A stretch of 64,000 nt of DNA from Blautia liquoris (GCF_015159595.1 NZ_CP063304.1:3286001-3350000); one strand, 5' to 3'. Positions 7,096 through 15,998 are shown, counted from the first letter of the stretch. Notes: generated by a model from the letters alone, not told the origin. Made by a program: numbers and translations.

Positions 7096-8812
7096 AATTA
7101 AAAAAGTAAATTCTACTCTGGTTATCCTAACTGGAGTTTAGTCTTTCACATGTGGAGTTAACCCTTTCACATCCAATTTCTACGAGTATTTGATATTCCC
7201 TTAATTCTGTAGTATTCTGATATCTGTTGTTCTGACGGCATGGAGGTACACTATGTCGAAATCAATACCCGGTAATCAGAAACATCTGACCTTTGAGGAC
7301 AGACAGTACATTGAAGACACACTGAATCAGCGTACATCGTTCAAAGATATCTCGAGGTTTCTCTGTAAGGATCCTACAACGATTTCCAAGGAGATCAGAA
7401 AACATCGTTCTCAGAATACCTGGAACAGAGGGAGTTTTAACAACCCTTATAACTTCTGTATCCATCGGTTTCGCTGTAAGAAAACAAATGCATGCCAAAA
7501 GGTGATTATCTGCGACAAGCATTGCAGATCCTGCCATAAATGCAATCAGGTCTGCCTGCGATTTGAACGGGAATCCTGCACCCGTCTTTTACATGCTCCT
7601 TATGTCTGCAATGGATGCAGTAAGAGAAAAAATCTCTGTTCCATCCCAACGAAATATAATTATAATGCCCGTACTGCTCAAAGGGAGTATGAAGAACTTC
7701 TGGAAGGCGCATGATCCGGAATCAATCTTACACGCTCAGAGCTTCATAGAATTGATTCTGTCGCTGCTCCGCTGATTGCACAGGGACAGTCACCTTATAT
7801 TATTGTAACAAATCATCCGGAACTGGGTCTGTCTGTAAAAACACTTTATAACTACATTGACCAGGGGATCCTTCTTTCTCGGAATATCGATTTAAAACGC
7901 CAGGTGAAATATAAAGCCCGTAAATGCCATAAAACACAGATTGTAAATCGTGAGGTATTTCAAGGACGAACCTATTCGGATTTTAAAGTTCTGGGGCTGT
8001 CTCTTGGCGGGTTCGTTGAAATGGATACCGTATTATCAGCCCGAGGCTCTGACAAATGCATTCACACACTGTATTTCCCGGATATAGAACTATTGCTGGC
8101 ACATCGTATGGACCGATCTCCGGGAGCTGTGCGGCTTGTATTTGAGCATTTGCAGGCTTCTCTGGGAGATGCCTATGAATTCCAGTCTCTGTTCCCCTGC
8201 CTGTTGACCGACCGGGGCAAAGAGTTCGGAGATCCGGACGGATTGGAAACGGATCCGGAAGGGTTTCAGAGAACCAGCATTTATTACTGTGATCCCATGA
8301 GAAGCAACCAGAAAGGCGGAATTGAGAATGTACATACCATGCTTCGAATGATTCTGCCAAAAGGCACTTTGTTTGAATCACTGACCCAATGGGATCTCAA
8401 CAGGGTTGTGAACCATATCAACTCTGCTCCAAGGAAAAATCTGGGAGACCAAACGCCATATGAACTGGCATTAAAAAAATATGGCCCCGAAGTACTCGGG
8501 GCCCTGCAGCTAAAACTCATCCCACCCGATGAGGTGATCTTATCACCTAAGCTGCTGAAACACTAGAACCAATAAGAAAAACCTCTGTCAGGACAGACAA
8601 ATCTTAAATTTAAAGCAGGACCTGTGGAATTAACTTTTTCATACACCAAATCCATAGGTCTTGTTTGCCATACCCAAAAACAGGAAGTTTCTCAAATCTT
8701 AGGATCATTATAACATCATTTAAGGGGTTTGTCTTAAGAAACTTATAAAAACTCAAGGTTTTTAGAGGGGGTGTGGAATTTAGTTCTGCATACGGAATTT
8801 ACTTTTTCAATT
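7096..8812 (+). mobile_element. IS30-family insertion sequence (about 1.7 kb)
   Basis: Terminal inverted repeats are visible: 7096-7113 matches the reverse complement of 8795-8812 at 17 of 18 positions (core AAAAAGTAAATTC). Further degenerate copies of a GTGGAATTAACTTTTTCA-like unit lie just inside both ends. The element carries one IS30 transposase frame broken by a stop. No clear target duplication was found. Its right end is fused to the beginning of a pglZ gene on the other strand, and the remainder of pglZ is absent on the left side, so a deletion accompanied or followed insertion. Confidence 0.75.
7253..8566 (+). pseudogene. IS30-family transposase with an in-frame TGA stop
   Basis: The frame from 7253 to 8566 would encode 437 residues but has a single TGA after codon 153 (about 7712-7714), where related frames would have a sense codon (one base change from CGA, inferred). 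The N-terminal part has an HTH_38 domain (LTFEDRQYIEDTLNQ, TTISKEIRKHR) and a cysteine cluster. The C-terminal part has the DDE core: EMDTVLSARGSDK, LLTDRGKEFGD and the glutamate in QKGGIENVH. Both halves share the same reading frame, so no frameshift is involved. A truncated product or rare readthrough would be required for activity. Confidence 0.85.
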
Positions 8813-8921
8813 CAGGTATATCTTCCGCATACGCTGCATCATCATCGTACCAAAAGACAATTTTTCTTTCCGTTCCCTGAAGCAAGGTATTTAGTTTATC
8901 TTGTATTTCCTGTAAATTCAT
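8802..8921 (-). pseudogene. pglZ: pglZ remnant (N-terminus of a BREX-type alkaline phosphatase-like protein)
   Basis: About 38 native codons survive: MNLQEIQDKLNTLLQ followed by RKIVFWYDDDA. The IVFWYD motif near residue 21 is the recognisable N-terminal landmark of PglZ proteins, the phosphatase-like component of BREX and related anti-phage systems. The frame then enters the IS30 end and stops at a TAA there (8799-8801). An AAAGGAG ribosome site precedes the ATG. The rest of the gene is not present on the other side of the element. No other BREX gene is visible. Confidence 0.65.
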
Positions 8922-9003
8922 GAAATCCATCTCCTTTATCTACGACATGATATGCGTCATTTATTACGACATTATTTACGTCATATATTACGACATTAAA
9001 AAA

Positions 9004-9264
9004 CTATAGAACATTCCAAGTGCCGTTTCTATTTGATCCACTTCTTTCAATTATACCATCATCTTTCATAGTCTTTAACAATCTCTGTATCTGTCTTTCA
9101 GACATATCCAACTTCTCTGCTGCACTTTTAGCAGATATTTTGTTATCTTCTATTAACAATGCCAGCAGTTTATCCTGAACGGATTCATTGTCTTTCTTTC
9201 CATCTTTCGCAACATTCTGTGTTAATTCCATTAATGCCTGCTTGATAATTTGTAAGTGCTCCAA
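9004..9264 (-). pseudogene. 3' fragment of a gene encoding a C-terminal winged-helix domain
   Basis: The 86-codon frame ends in a clear winged helix-turn-helix: ISAKSAAEKLDMSERQIQR, then LKTMKDDGIIERSGS and GTWNVL. This is the usual C-terminal domain of AlbA_2/Schlafen-type ATP-binding proteins and some RecG-like regulators. The apparent start codon (9262-9264) lies within the IS66 terminal repeat that begins at 9252, so the first four codons belong to the IS and the true 5' part of the gene has been lost. It lies just upstream of the pglZ remnant in the same direction. Confidence 0.6.
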
Positions 9265-9334
9265 AAGATATCGTCGTGTAATTCCCGAGAAAATTCTGTA
9301 AAATTGACCTAAAATATCTTTAGGAGGCCACGCA

Positions 9335-9931
9335 ATGGATCAGGATAATAGAGCTTTATGGAAAGAACGGATTCAAGAGCAGGCATCTAGCGGTATGTCT
9401 ATGGCTGCATGGTGCCGGCAGAATCATATAAAAAAGTCTACTTTTTACTATTGGAAGAAACGGCTACATATAGAATCCAGGGAAATACAACCTGTAGCAC
9501 CTCAGTTTGCCAAACTGGAGCTACCAGCCTCACCAGTACCATCAGGTACAACAGTTATGATGGATCTGTTTGTAAAAGATGCAAGACACATCTACCTGGC
9601 ATGTGGGGCAACAGACTTCCGCAAACAGTCGGCGGGGCTTGCAGCTATTGTTAATATGCAGTTTGAACTGGATCCTTTTATAAATGAATATGTTTTCCTG
9701 TTTTGTAATCGGAAAAGAAACGCAATCAAAGTGCTCCGGTACGACAGCAATGGTTTTATCTTAGCAAACAAAAAGCTTCTGGATGGGATGAAATTCCAGT
9801 GGCCAAAAGATCCCTCGGAAGTAAAAGAGATATCCTACCAGCAAGTGCAGTGGCTTTTACAGGGGCTGGAAATTGAACAGAAAAGAGCGCTCCATCCGGT
9901 AAAAATGGATGCGAAGTCCACCTGTTTTTGA
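9335..9931 (+). CDS. IS66 TnpA-TnpB fusion protein
   Basis: This 198-residue frame joins the N-terminal HTH half of IS66 TnpA (MDQDNRALWKERIQEQ, MAAWCRQNHIKKSTFYYWKK, residues 1-50) to an essentially complete TnpB (residues about 75-190, with IYLACGATDFRKQ and ILANKKLLDGMKFQWP). In intact IS66 elements these are two separate genes, and TnpA has a C-terminal half missing here. The joint is near residue 70 (LPASPVPSGTT). A GGAGG ribosome site precedes the ATG. A deletion probably created the fusion; activity is doubtful because tnpC is also broken. Confidence 0.75.
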   Translation: MDQDNRALWKERIQEQASSGMSMAAWCRQNHIKKSTFYYWKKRLHIESREIQPVAPQFAKLELPASPVPSGTTVMMDLFVKDARHIYLACGATDFRKQSAGLAAIVNMQFELDPFINEYVFLFCNRKRNAIKVLRYDSNGFILANKKLLDGMKFQWPKDPSEVKEISYQQVQWLLQGLEIEQKRALHPVKMDAKSTCF

Positions 9932-10071
9932 CCACTGAAAAGTGACAGATAAAGCCTCTGGAAAGCGCGTAAAATTAGCACTTTTCGGTGCTTGGGATGT
10001 GCAAAAAAGATGGCATTATATGCTCCAAAATGGTATAATTATAGGTAAGAAAACAAAGGATAAGTATACCA

Positions 10072-11681
10072 ATGACAGAACATGAATAACTGCTGAAACT
10101 TCGAGTGCTTGCCGAAAAACAACAAAAGGAAATCGAAGCAAAAGATAAGATTATCCAAAAACAGAATATACAGATCGAAAACATGATCTAGGCACTTCTT
10201 CATGCAAGAAAGAAGTTGTTTGGTTCCTCCACAGAAGTATCACAAATGGAAGGACAATTATCTTTGTTACCTCTCTGCAGGATCTTGCGGGAGGGCTGCT
10301 TAAAGAGAAAAAGGAGATTGCTGTTCCTGGTTATACAAGGACAGCACGGAAACCTGGGGTAAGAGAAGAAATGCTTGCAGGGTTGCCGCAGGAAGTAGAG
10401 GAGTATGTAATTCCAGAAAAGGAGACCTGTTCTAAATGTGGTGGAGAGTTAATCGTTATCGGTAAAAAGGTCGTCCGTACGGAAGTGGAGTTTGAACCGG
10501 CAAAGCTGAAGGTAAAACAGATCATTCAGCAGGTGGCAAAGTGTACAATGTGTGGAAAAGAAGGAAGTGAAAACCCAAGAGATCACTTTCAGAAAGCGGC
10601 AGTTCCTTCACCGATACTACCTCATTCAATAGCAACCTCCTCTCTTGTGACCCAGGTCATATATCAGAAGTTTGCACAGGGTTTGCCGTTTGCCCGTCAG
10701 GAGAAGGACTGGTATCGGATGGGATTGGTGTTGTCAAGAGGAAACTTGACCAATTGGACCATTCGCTGCAGCGAGGAATGGCTGACCCCCATTTATAACA
10801 GGATTCATGAGGTGCTGTTGAACTGCCAGATTCTGCACATGGACGAAACCCGAATCCAGTGTAATAAGGAAATGGGGAAAAAGGCAAGCAGTGAGTCCTA
10901 TATGTGGGTAATTCGCAGCGGTGCCTGTGAAGACATTCGGGCCGCCTTCTTCCATTACTCCCGCACCAGAAGCGGTGACGTTGCAAAAGACCTATTATGG
11001 GGATTTCACGGATATCTGACCACGGATGCATACATAGGGTATGAAAAGGTGGAAGCATCAAAGGAAATTTATTGCCGGCGTTACTATATAGAAAGCATCC
11101 CGTTGGATAATCAAGGGGAGGAAATCCCCGGGTCCAAGGGAGCAGAAGGCAGGGAGTTCATCAATCTCCTCTTTAAAGTTGAGCAAGAGATTAAGGATCA
11201 GCCTTATGAAGATAAAAAACAGAAGCGTCAGGATGCGTCACGTCCCATCCTCGAGGCCTTTTGGTCGTGGGTGGAAGAAACAGCGGCCCTTTCTACTACG
11301 AATGAAAAACTGACAACTGCGCTGGTATACTCTAAAAACCAGAGAAACTATCTGGAAACATTTTTAGAAGATGGCAGGCTGCCAATCTCGAATAATTTAT
11401 GCGAAGCAAATATAAAACCTTTTGCCACAGCAAGACGTGCATGGCTTTTTGCAGACACACCTAAAGGTGCAACGGCCAATGCCGTTCTCTATACATTAGT
11501 AGAATCCGCCAGGGCCAATGATCTGGATGTTTATGAATACCTGAAATACATCCTGGAAAGCATGCCCAATAACGACTATCTAAATCATCCAGAGATACTG
11601 GATAAATACCTGCCCTGGTCAAAAGAATTGCCAGAAGAATGCAGGTTGATTCATAAGCATAAAAAATGTCTCAAAAAATGA
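10072..11681 (+). pseudogene. tnpC: IS66 TnpC transposase, interrupted
   Basis: The first part (from ATG at 10072) reads as the TnpC leucine-zipper-like start (LLKLRVLAEKQQKE, IQKQNIQIENM) but has TAA at codon 6 and TAG after ENMI, then a frameshift before 10371. The remaining 436-codon frame (10371-11681) holds the zinc-finger CSKC/CTMC motifs and the DDE catalytic core: HMDETRIQ, LTTDAYIGYE and the glutamate in NNLCEANIKPF. So the catalytic part survives without its N-terminus. Confidence 0.85.
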
Positions 11682-11784
11682 TAGGCTTGGAATTACACAG
11701 CGCCATCTTTTGAAGCACTTACATCATTAGCTTTGATTCGTTTTCCTTTATGTTTAAAGATTGTATCACTCCTTTCTTGGGTAT

Positions 11785-11813
11785 GAAAAAGCAAGTGGCA
11801 TTTACCACCTGCT
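11785..11813 (-). terminator. Terminator of the nuclease-SMC operon
   Basis: On the minus strand AGCAGGTGG pairs with CCACTTGCT (9 bp, one G-U) around a 6-base loop, followed by five T. It begins 6 bases after the stop codon of the SMC-like gene. Confidence 0.8.
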
Positions 11814-11818
11814 CATTT

Positions 11819-13483
11819 TTATTGCACTTCCATTATTTGAGAAGCAATAGCCTCATATTTATCAGAGGATAGCAAATGTTCTTCTACTTGAATAATGTTA
11901 TAGCTTTTTATGCTTTCTAAATATTGAACATTGTCTGTTACTATTGAAAAGAAAATCTGATGTTCTAAAGATAAGAAGTATTTCTCAATCGCTTGGAACA
12001 ATGTATTTGCGGTATCAGTAGAAATTTCATTTTTAATAAAGGAATCCATACAGAAAGGTATTTTATAAATTCCATATTTCTCTATCAATGAAAAATACAT
12101 TAAATAGTAGCCAAGATATTTGATGTTTTTATCCATACCACTACCATCAATTTTTTTGAACTCTAAAAATCCTAATTCATTAGAATCTGTAAGTCCCAAT
12201 GTGATTCGTATTCTGTTTTTAAAATCGTCAAAAGTCGTTTTTATTTGATTTTTTAAATCTTCTTTTTCTTTCTCCAATTTCCGCTTTTCTTTTTGAAGTT
12301 CTTTCTTTTTAGTATCATGCTCTAATCGAGTTGCTTTCTCTTTCTCGACAGTATTTTCTATTTCCGATACTGCAACCGTCTTAGCCCTAGCCTTGATATA
12401 TTCATCTATTGTCAGTAATTGCTTAGATTTTTGAATTCTACTATTTAATTCGTCTATTTTCTCCTCAACCGTGTATTGTTGGCACTGAATATCTTTTACT
12501 TCTTGCTCCAATTTCTCAATCTTTTTTGATATTTTATCTCTCAATACAATAATTTCAAATTTGTTATTGTTAAGCCCTAATCTGGTAAGAGATTGTTCTT
12601 GTGTTAATTTTGAATGACAATATTTACATTCTGTTTCAATATACTTATGACGCTTTTCGTTCATCTTCAAAAGTTGATTCAATTCATCAAAATCTTGTCT
12701 TTGTAAGTCCAACTCTTCTCTTTTCTTCACTAATTTTATTTTAAATGTCAGTGCTACTTCTCCATATTCATTAACCAATCTCAAATAGTTTTTTATTTCC
12801 GTATCAAGCTTATCTCTATCAATTTCCTGTGCTTCGGGGACTTCTGATGTTTTTTCTTTGTAGTTGTCTAAAACTTTCCCCAGATTATCAATAATACTAT
12901 TACAAACTTTAATGTACTCACTATACTGATTTATTTGGTTCTGTAATTTTTGCACTTCAATATCTGATATTGAAAAAATATATTCAAAAATCCCTTTGGG
13001 TACATCACTATATTGTCCCAATGTATCTGATACCCTGCGATATAGTACACCGTCCCAAGAGTCATCTTGATCGATATAGAATGGCAATAACAATGCCGTT
13101 GAATATACTGAATGTAGTTTCTTGGATTGCTTATTTGGTAATTTCATATCTATACCCAATGTTATTTGAAGCCATTCTGAATATTCCTTTGAATTCAAAG
13201 GTGTATCGTCTGCATCTACTTTATATATATCACTCTGGCGTGTGACAGTATGGCTAATACCATCATCAAACTTGACTTTTAGTTGAAAAACTTTATTACT
13301 TATATTCCAACCACTTGGGAATTGTCTAATATCAAATCCTAATGTGTAATATATCGATTTAAGTAAACTAGACTTTCCTTTTTTATTTCCAGTACTAACT
13401 ATAAGATTAGTGCCATCGGAAAAGTCATAACTGGTAGCAGTTTTATCTTTAAAATCAACAATAGATAATGATTCAATTATCAT
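11819..13483 (-). CDS. SMC/RecN-like ATPase, second gene of a candidate defence operon
   Basis: This 554-residue protein has an SMC-type design. The N-terminal lobe begins MIIESLSIVDFKDKTA and has a Walker A in STGNKKGKSSLLKSI near residue 35. A long coiled coil (about 180-430) is broken by an ETECKYCHSKLT hinge resembling a Rad50 zinc hook (one CxxC per chain). A C-terminal lobe follows. A canonical Walker B is not obvious; CMDSFIKNEIS near 485 is the likeliest place. The start at 13483 follows GGGAGGGAG and overlaps the nuclease stop as ATGA, so translation is coupled. Partner ATPases of Lamassu and ABC-three-component systems have this layout, but they usually come with other subunits. The exact family is not assigned. 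Confidence 0.7.
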   Translation of the reverse strand: MIIESLSIVDFKDKTATSYDFSDGTNLIVSTGNKKGKSSLLKSIYYTLGFDIRQFPSGWNISNKVFQLKVKFDDGISHTVTRQSDIYKVDADDTPLNSKEYSEWLQITLGIDMKLPNKQSKKLHSVYSTALLLPFYIDQDDSWDGVLYRRVSDTLGQYSDVPKGIFEYIFSISDIEVQKLQNQINQYSEYIKVCNSIIDNLGKVLDNYKEKTSEVPEAQEIDRDKLDTEIKNYLRLVNEYGEVALTFKIKLVKKREELDLQRQDFDELNQLLKMNEKRHKYIETECKYCHSKLTQEQSLTRLGLNNNKFEIIVLRDKISKKIEKLEQEVKDIQCQQYTVEEKIDELNSRIQKSKQLLTIDEYIKARAKTVAVSEIENTVEKEKATRLEHDTKKKELQKEKRKLEKEKEDLKNQIKTTFDDFKNRIRITLGLTDSNELGFLEFKKIDGSGMDKNIKYLGYYLMYFSLIEKYGIYKIPFCMDSFIKNEISTDTANTLFQAIEKYFLSLEHQIFFSIVTDNVQYLESIKSYNIIQVEEHLLSSDKYEAIASQIMEVQ

Positions 13484-14427
13484 GATTCTCCCTCCCATAA
13501 ATCACAAAGGCACTCAACCGAAATAGCAACAAGTAAATTAACATCGCTAATTGTATCATCAGTTTCTCTTACAATAGTAACAAGCTCGTCAATCAATTCA
13601 TCTTCCGATGAATTTTCAAAATCTAAATTGCAACAATTGCAATGCTCTTTGGCTTTCTTTTTAGTATTTTGATAGTGAATTAATATTTTAGTTCGCTCAA
13701 ATCTAATTCTTTCCTTTTTAAAGGTATTATATTTAGATTTATCTAATATCTCATCAAATAAATCTAACTGTTGAACACGAATAAAAATATTTTTCAAATA
13801 TTCACCATTAATTGTCTTCTCAGTGTAATCATCACCACTGACAAGTACTTCACTTTTTTGATCAATCATAAGGGATAGCTCAGCCAAAACTGCTCGACCG
13901 CTCTCCTTATCAACATGCAACCCTTGCGTAACCATTTCGCCAAACAATCTTGATATTGCTTCTGTCAAGTCATTGTTAAATGGTGTTGTATAAAGAAATT
14001 GATTATCCAACCTCTCTTTTTGACTCTCATCTAATTGTAGTTCTGTAGTAATTTTATCCTTATGTTCATCTGTATATTTTAAAAGTGGAGAGGTAATATT
14101 GCCCGTTGGAAGAACTGTAAGCTCTTTTTTAAAAGACGCACTTATGTCCCAAAAGAAGATTTTACGAATATCTTCATCTTGACCAGGAATAAGATTTTTC
14201 CCAATTATTTCTTTTTTAATTAACTTATTTAAAGTCATACATTTTGAGCCTTTAACCTGTATAAAAATATTTTTATCATCTATATGGACTTGAAAATCAT
14301 CTTCTGCTTCTGGAATAATGTGAAACTCATCTCGGCTATAATTCTTTATCATAACCAAAATTATACAAGCCTTTTGATAATTGAATCCCTTTATAGCTAT
14401 TGCTCCGCCATTATCTGTTGTAGACAT
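13480..14427 (-). CDS. DUF4297/Cap4-like nuclease, first gene of a candidate defence operon
   Basis: The N-terminal 110 residues of this 315-residue protein match the Cap4/DUF4297 dsDNA endonuclease pattern: GGAIAIKGFNYQKAC near 8-22, acidic residues in IIPEAEDDFQVHID near 38-50, and the catalytic-type strand IFIQVKGSK near 54-62 (QxK of the PD-(D/E)xK fold). The middle and C-terminal parts are helical and unassigned, with a CNCCNLD cysteine cluster near 265. Its stop overlaps the SMC-like start. Cap4-type nucleases act as effectors in CBASS and Lamassu; here the partner is an SMC-like ATPase and no cyclase is seen. Degradation of invading DNA is inferred. Confidence 0.65.
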   Translation of the reverse strand: MSTTDNGGAIAIKGFNYQKACIILVMIKNYSRDEFHIIPEAEDDFQVHIDDKNIFIQVKGSKCMTLNKLIKKEIIGKNLIPGQDEDIRKIFFWDISASFKKELTVLPTGNITSPLLKYTDEHKDKITTELQLDESQKERLDNQFLYTTPFNNDLTEAISRLFGEMVTQGLHVDKESGRAVLAELSLMIDQKSEVLVSGDDYTEKTINGEYLKNIFIRVQQLDLFDEILDKSKYNTFKKERIRFERTKILIHYQNTKKKAKEHCNCCNLDFENSSEDELIDELVTIVRETDDTISDVNLLVAISVECLCDLWEGES

Positions 14428-14493
14428 TTCACCCCTCCTAACCTTACTCTAATTTTAGATTATAACATGAATAAAGGTAATGTTAAAGAAGTG

Positions 14494-14823
14494 TTATTTT
14501 TCCTCATGGTTCTGTTTTGATGGATTAGGCTGATTCCTAGCAGAATTTTCCAAAATTATGTCATCTGCCTTGATGTACCAGTCAACATCAGCACCCATAT
14601 AGGTAGCAGTAGCTACTGTATCAGCAACTGGATTGATAAGCTCTACTCGTGCGTTGTAGTCAAACTCCTTCAAAGATACGCTGGCAGGAATGCTCTCTCG
14701 AATCATGCGTCCTTGTCCTTTGGATTTAAGGTCATAGGTTCTTTCCTTGATTTCTTCCGATACTGTACCGTCTTCATTCTGGATTCTTACTTCACGACGA
14801 AGTGCAGAGTACTTCATTTCCAT
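14494..14823 (-). CDS. DUF961 (YdcP-type) ICE protein with a replaced N-terminus
   Basis: This 109-residue frame matches the DUF961 family found at the start of Tn916-like transfer modules: RTYDLKSKGQGRMIRESIP, then LKEFDYNARVELINPVAD and WYIKADDIIL. Family members normally have a conserved N-terminal strand segment; here the frame begins MEMKYSALRREV right at the junction with a truncated IS605 tnpB. It is therefore probably a 5'-truncated remnant of an older ICE, separate from the large element on the right. Confidence 0.65.
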   Translation of the reverse strand: MEMKYSALRREVRIQNEDGTVSEEIKERTYDLKSKGQGRMIRESIPASVSLKEFDYNARVELINPVADTVATATYMGADVDWYIKADDIILENSARNQPNPSKQNHEEK

Positions 14824-15154
14824 TTACTACATTCGTCGTATAACTTGCACGGCTTCTGTGTTTTGATTTGAACTTTGGAAAACCACTCTGCGGATTTCTA
14901 AAAAAGTTCTGATATGCCCTTTCCAGATGAAGCTGCACATTGGCTAGTGCCAGTGAATCCACCTCTTTCAGCCACGGATACTGTTTTTTATAAAAAGCCG
15001 GCGTATTCTTCAACCGCTTTTTACTTTTTTGATATTCTTTCATCTTATCTTCCAACATCACGTTGTATAGAAACCGGCAGCATCCAAAGGTTCTTGCAAG
15101 CTGTTCTCCCTGCTCTTTATTTGGATAGATACGAAATTTTATGGCTTTGTTCAT
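14792..15154 (-). pseudogene. tnpB: TnpB (IS605 OrfB) N-terminal fragment
   Basis: The first 110 residues are the typical N-terminal domain of TnpB, the RNA-guided nuclease of IS200/IS605 elements: KAIKFRIYPNKEQGEQLART, LYNVMLEDKM, QLHLERAYQNFF and GFPKFKSKHR. Then the frame runs into unrelated sequence (EVLCTSS) at the DUF961 joint near 14825. The catalytic RuvC domain and zinc finger are missing, so the protein cannot be active. Its start overlaps the tnpA stop by 4 bases, as in intact IS605. Confidence 0.8.
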
Positions 15155-15561
15155 GCTTTTTCACCCTGACTTTCAATATAAGCCCGTATGGTTTCGATTG
15201 GTGCTCCTCCTGCACTGAGCAGACAAAAACTCTGGCTCCAGAATGCTTCTTTCCAAAGTTTCTCTCGAATCTGTGGATATTCTTTCTTAATTAACTGACT
15301 GCCTGCACTCTTATAGGCATTGATAAATTTGCTGAGTTCGCTTTTCGGCTGAGCCCGGAACATCACATGAACATGATCCCTGTCATGATTCCATTCTTCC
15401 AAGGTAATTCCATACTTGGGTGCAATATAAGAAAAAATCTCCTCCGCCCTTTTAGAACTATCATCATCAATCACTTTTCTCCTGTATTTTACGACCATAA
15501 TCAGATGGTAATACAGGAGGAATACTGAATGTGCATTATTGTCCAATTTATTCACATCTAT
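15151..15561 (-). CDS. tnpA: IS200/IS605-family Y1 transposase TnpA
   Basis: This is a complete HUH transposase: YYHLIMVVKYRRKVI near the N-terminus, the metal-binding HDRDHVHVMF motif and the catalytic tyrosine in TIRAYIESQG near the end. The frame is open to an ATG at 15594, but I prefer the ATG at 15561 (MIDVNKLD), preceded by AAGAGAAAAGAG, which gives 136 residues as usual. TnpA would mobilise the element as single-stranded DNA, but the right end next to tnpB has been lost, so it could only act in trans. Confidence 0.8.
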   Translation of the reverse strand: MDVNKLDNNAHSVFLLYYHLIMVVKYRRKVIDDDSSKRAEEIFSYIAPKYGITLEEWNHDRDHVHVMFRAQPKSELSKFINAYKSAGSQLIKKEYPQIREKLWKEAFWSQSFCLLSAGGAPIETIRAYIESQGEKA

Positions 15562-15611
15562 CATCTCTTTTCTCTTATCGACTGATGATAGCATAACACA
15601 TTTTTGTCATA

Positions 15612-15625
15612 AGAACAAGTGTTCT
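15612..15625. repeat. Left-end subterminal hairpin of the IS605 element
   Basis: AGAAC and GTTCT surround an AAGT loop about 50 bases upstream of tnpA. IS200/IS605 transposases recognise such small hairpins at the ends. The position fits the left end of the truncated element. Confidence 0.4.
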
Positions 15626-15722
15626 CTCCATGTTTTAGAAAAAGTTTTGGAGGATACATGCAAAAAGCAACGATCCCTATACTGGTCGCTGTATATAATC
15701 TTTTCCAAAGATTTGGACATTA

Positions 15723-15766
15723 TGGCAATTCATCCCGCCACCTGAAGAGGAAGGGGAATTCTTGCT
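15723..15766 (+). repeat. Right-end hairpin remnant of a second IS605-type element
   Basis: GCAATTC...CC and GGGGAATT.TTGC form an imperfect stem on the plus strand. The sequence style (CAATTCATCCC, then CCTGAAGAGG, then GGGGAATTC) is that commonly seen at the right ends of IS605 elements, where the TnpB guide RNA scaffold lies. No tnpB is attached, so this appears to be an isolated scar. The 100 bases to its left hold no convincing gene. Confidence 0.4.
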
Positions 15767-15830
15767 AATTTATGTTAAATAAATATAATATTCCTACTTG
15801 CAACTTCGAATTTGCAATTCTCATTATTTT

Positions 15831-15860
15831 AAAAATGGGCAATCCCGATTGGGACTGCCC
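15831..15860 (-). terminator. Terminator after the metG fragment
   Basis: GGGCAGTCCC pairs with GGGATTGCCC around AATC on the minus strand, followed by ATTTTT. It lies about 140 bases after the metG stop codon. Confidence 0.7.
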
Positions 15861-15998
15861 ATTCACGCTTGTAATTATGCGTTTTTTTCGATCTGCACCG
15901 ATCTCTGCATTAAATAATGTAATTTTAATGTAAATCACTGTTTTTTCAGAATTTCAACAAATGAAGTACATCTCGTTTATCGGGCAAAACGGTACATC

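Larger units (their letters stand above)
9252..11722 (+). mobile_element. IS66-family insertion sequence (2471 bp, degenerate)
   Basis: Imperfect terminal inverted repeats of about 34 bp start with GTAAGTGCT at 9252 and at 11722 on the opposite strand. They share the blocks CAAAAGAT and GTGTAATTCC. The GTAAG tip is typical of IS66. Inside are a tnpA-tnpB fusion and a broken tnpC, all on the plus strand. Flanking octamers do not match, so no target duplication is evident. The insertion truncated the winged-helix gene to its left. Confidence 0.85.

Noticed and set aside
8802-9264. A functional BREX system
   Set aside because: Only about 38 codons of a pglZ-type start are present, and no other BREX component is in the window.
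7096-11722. Composite transposon made of IS30 and IS66
   Set aside because: The elements are of different families with unrelated ends and enclose only broken genes.
15658-15770. Small plus-strand ORF starting MQKATIPILVAVYN after GGAGG
   Set aside because: It runs into the IS605 right-end-like hairpin; more likely part of a transposon end than a gene.
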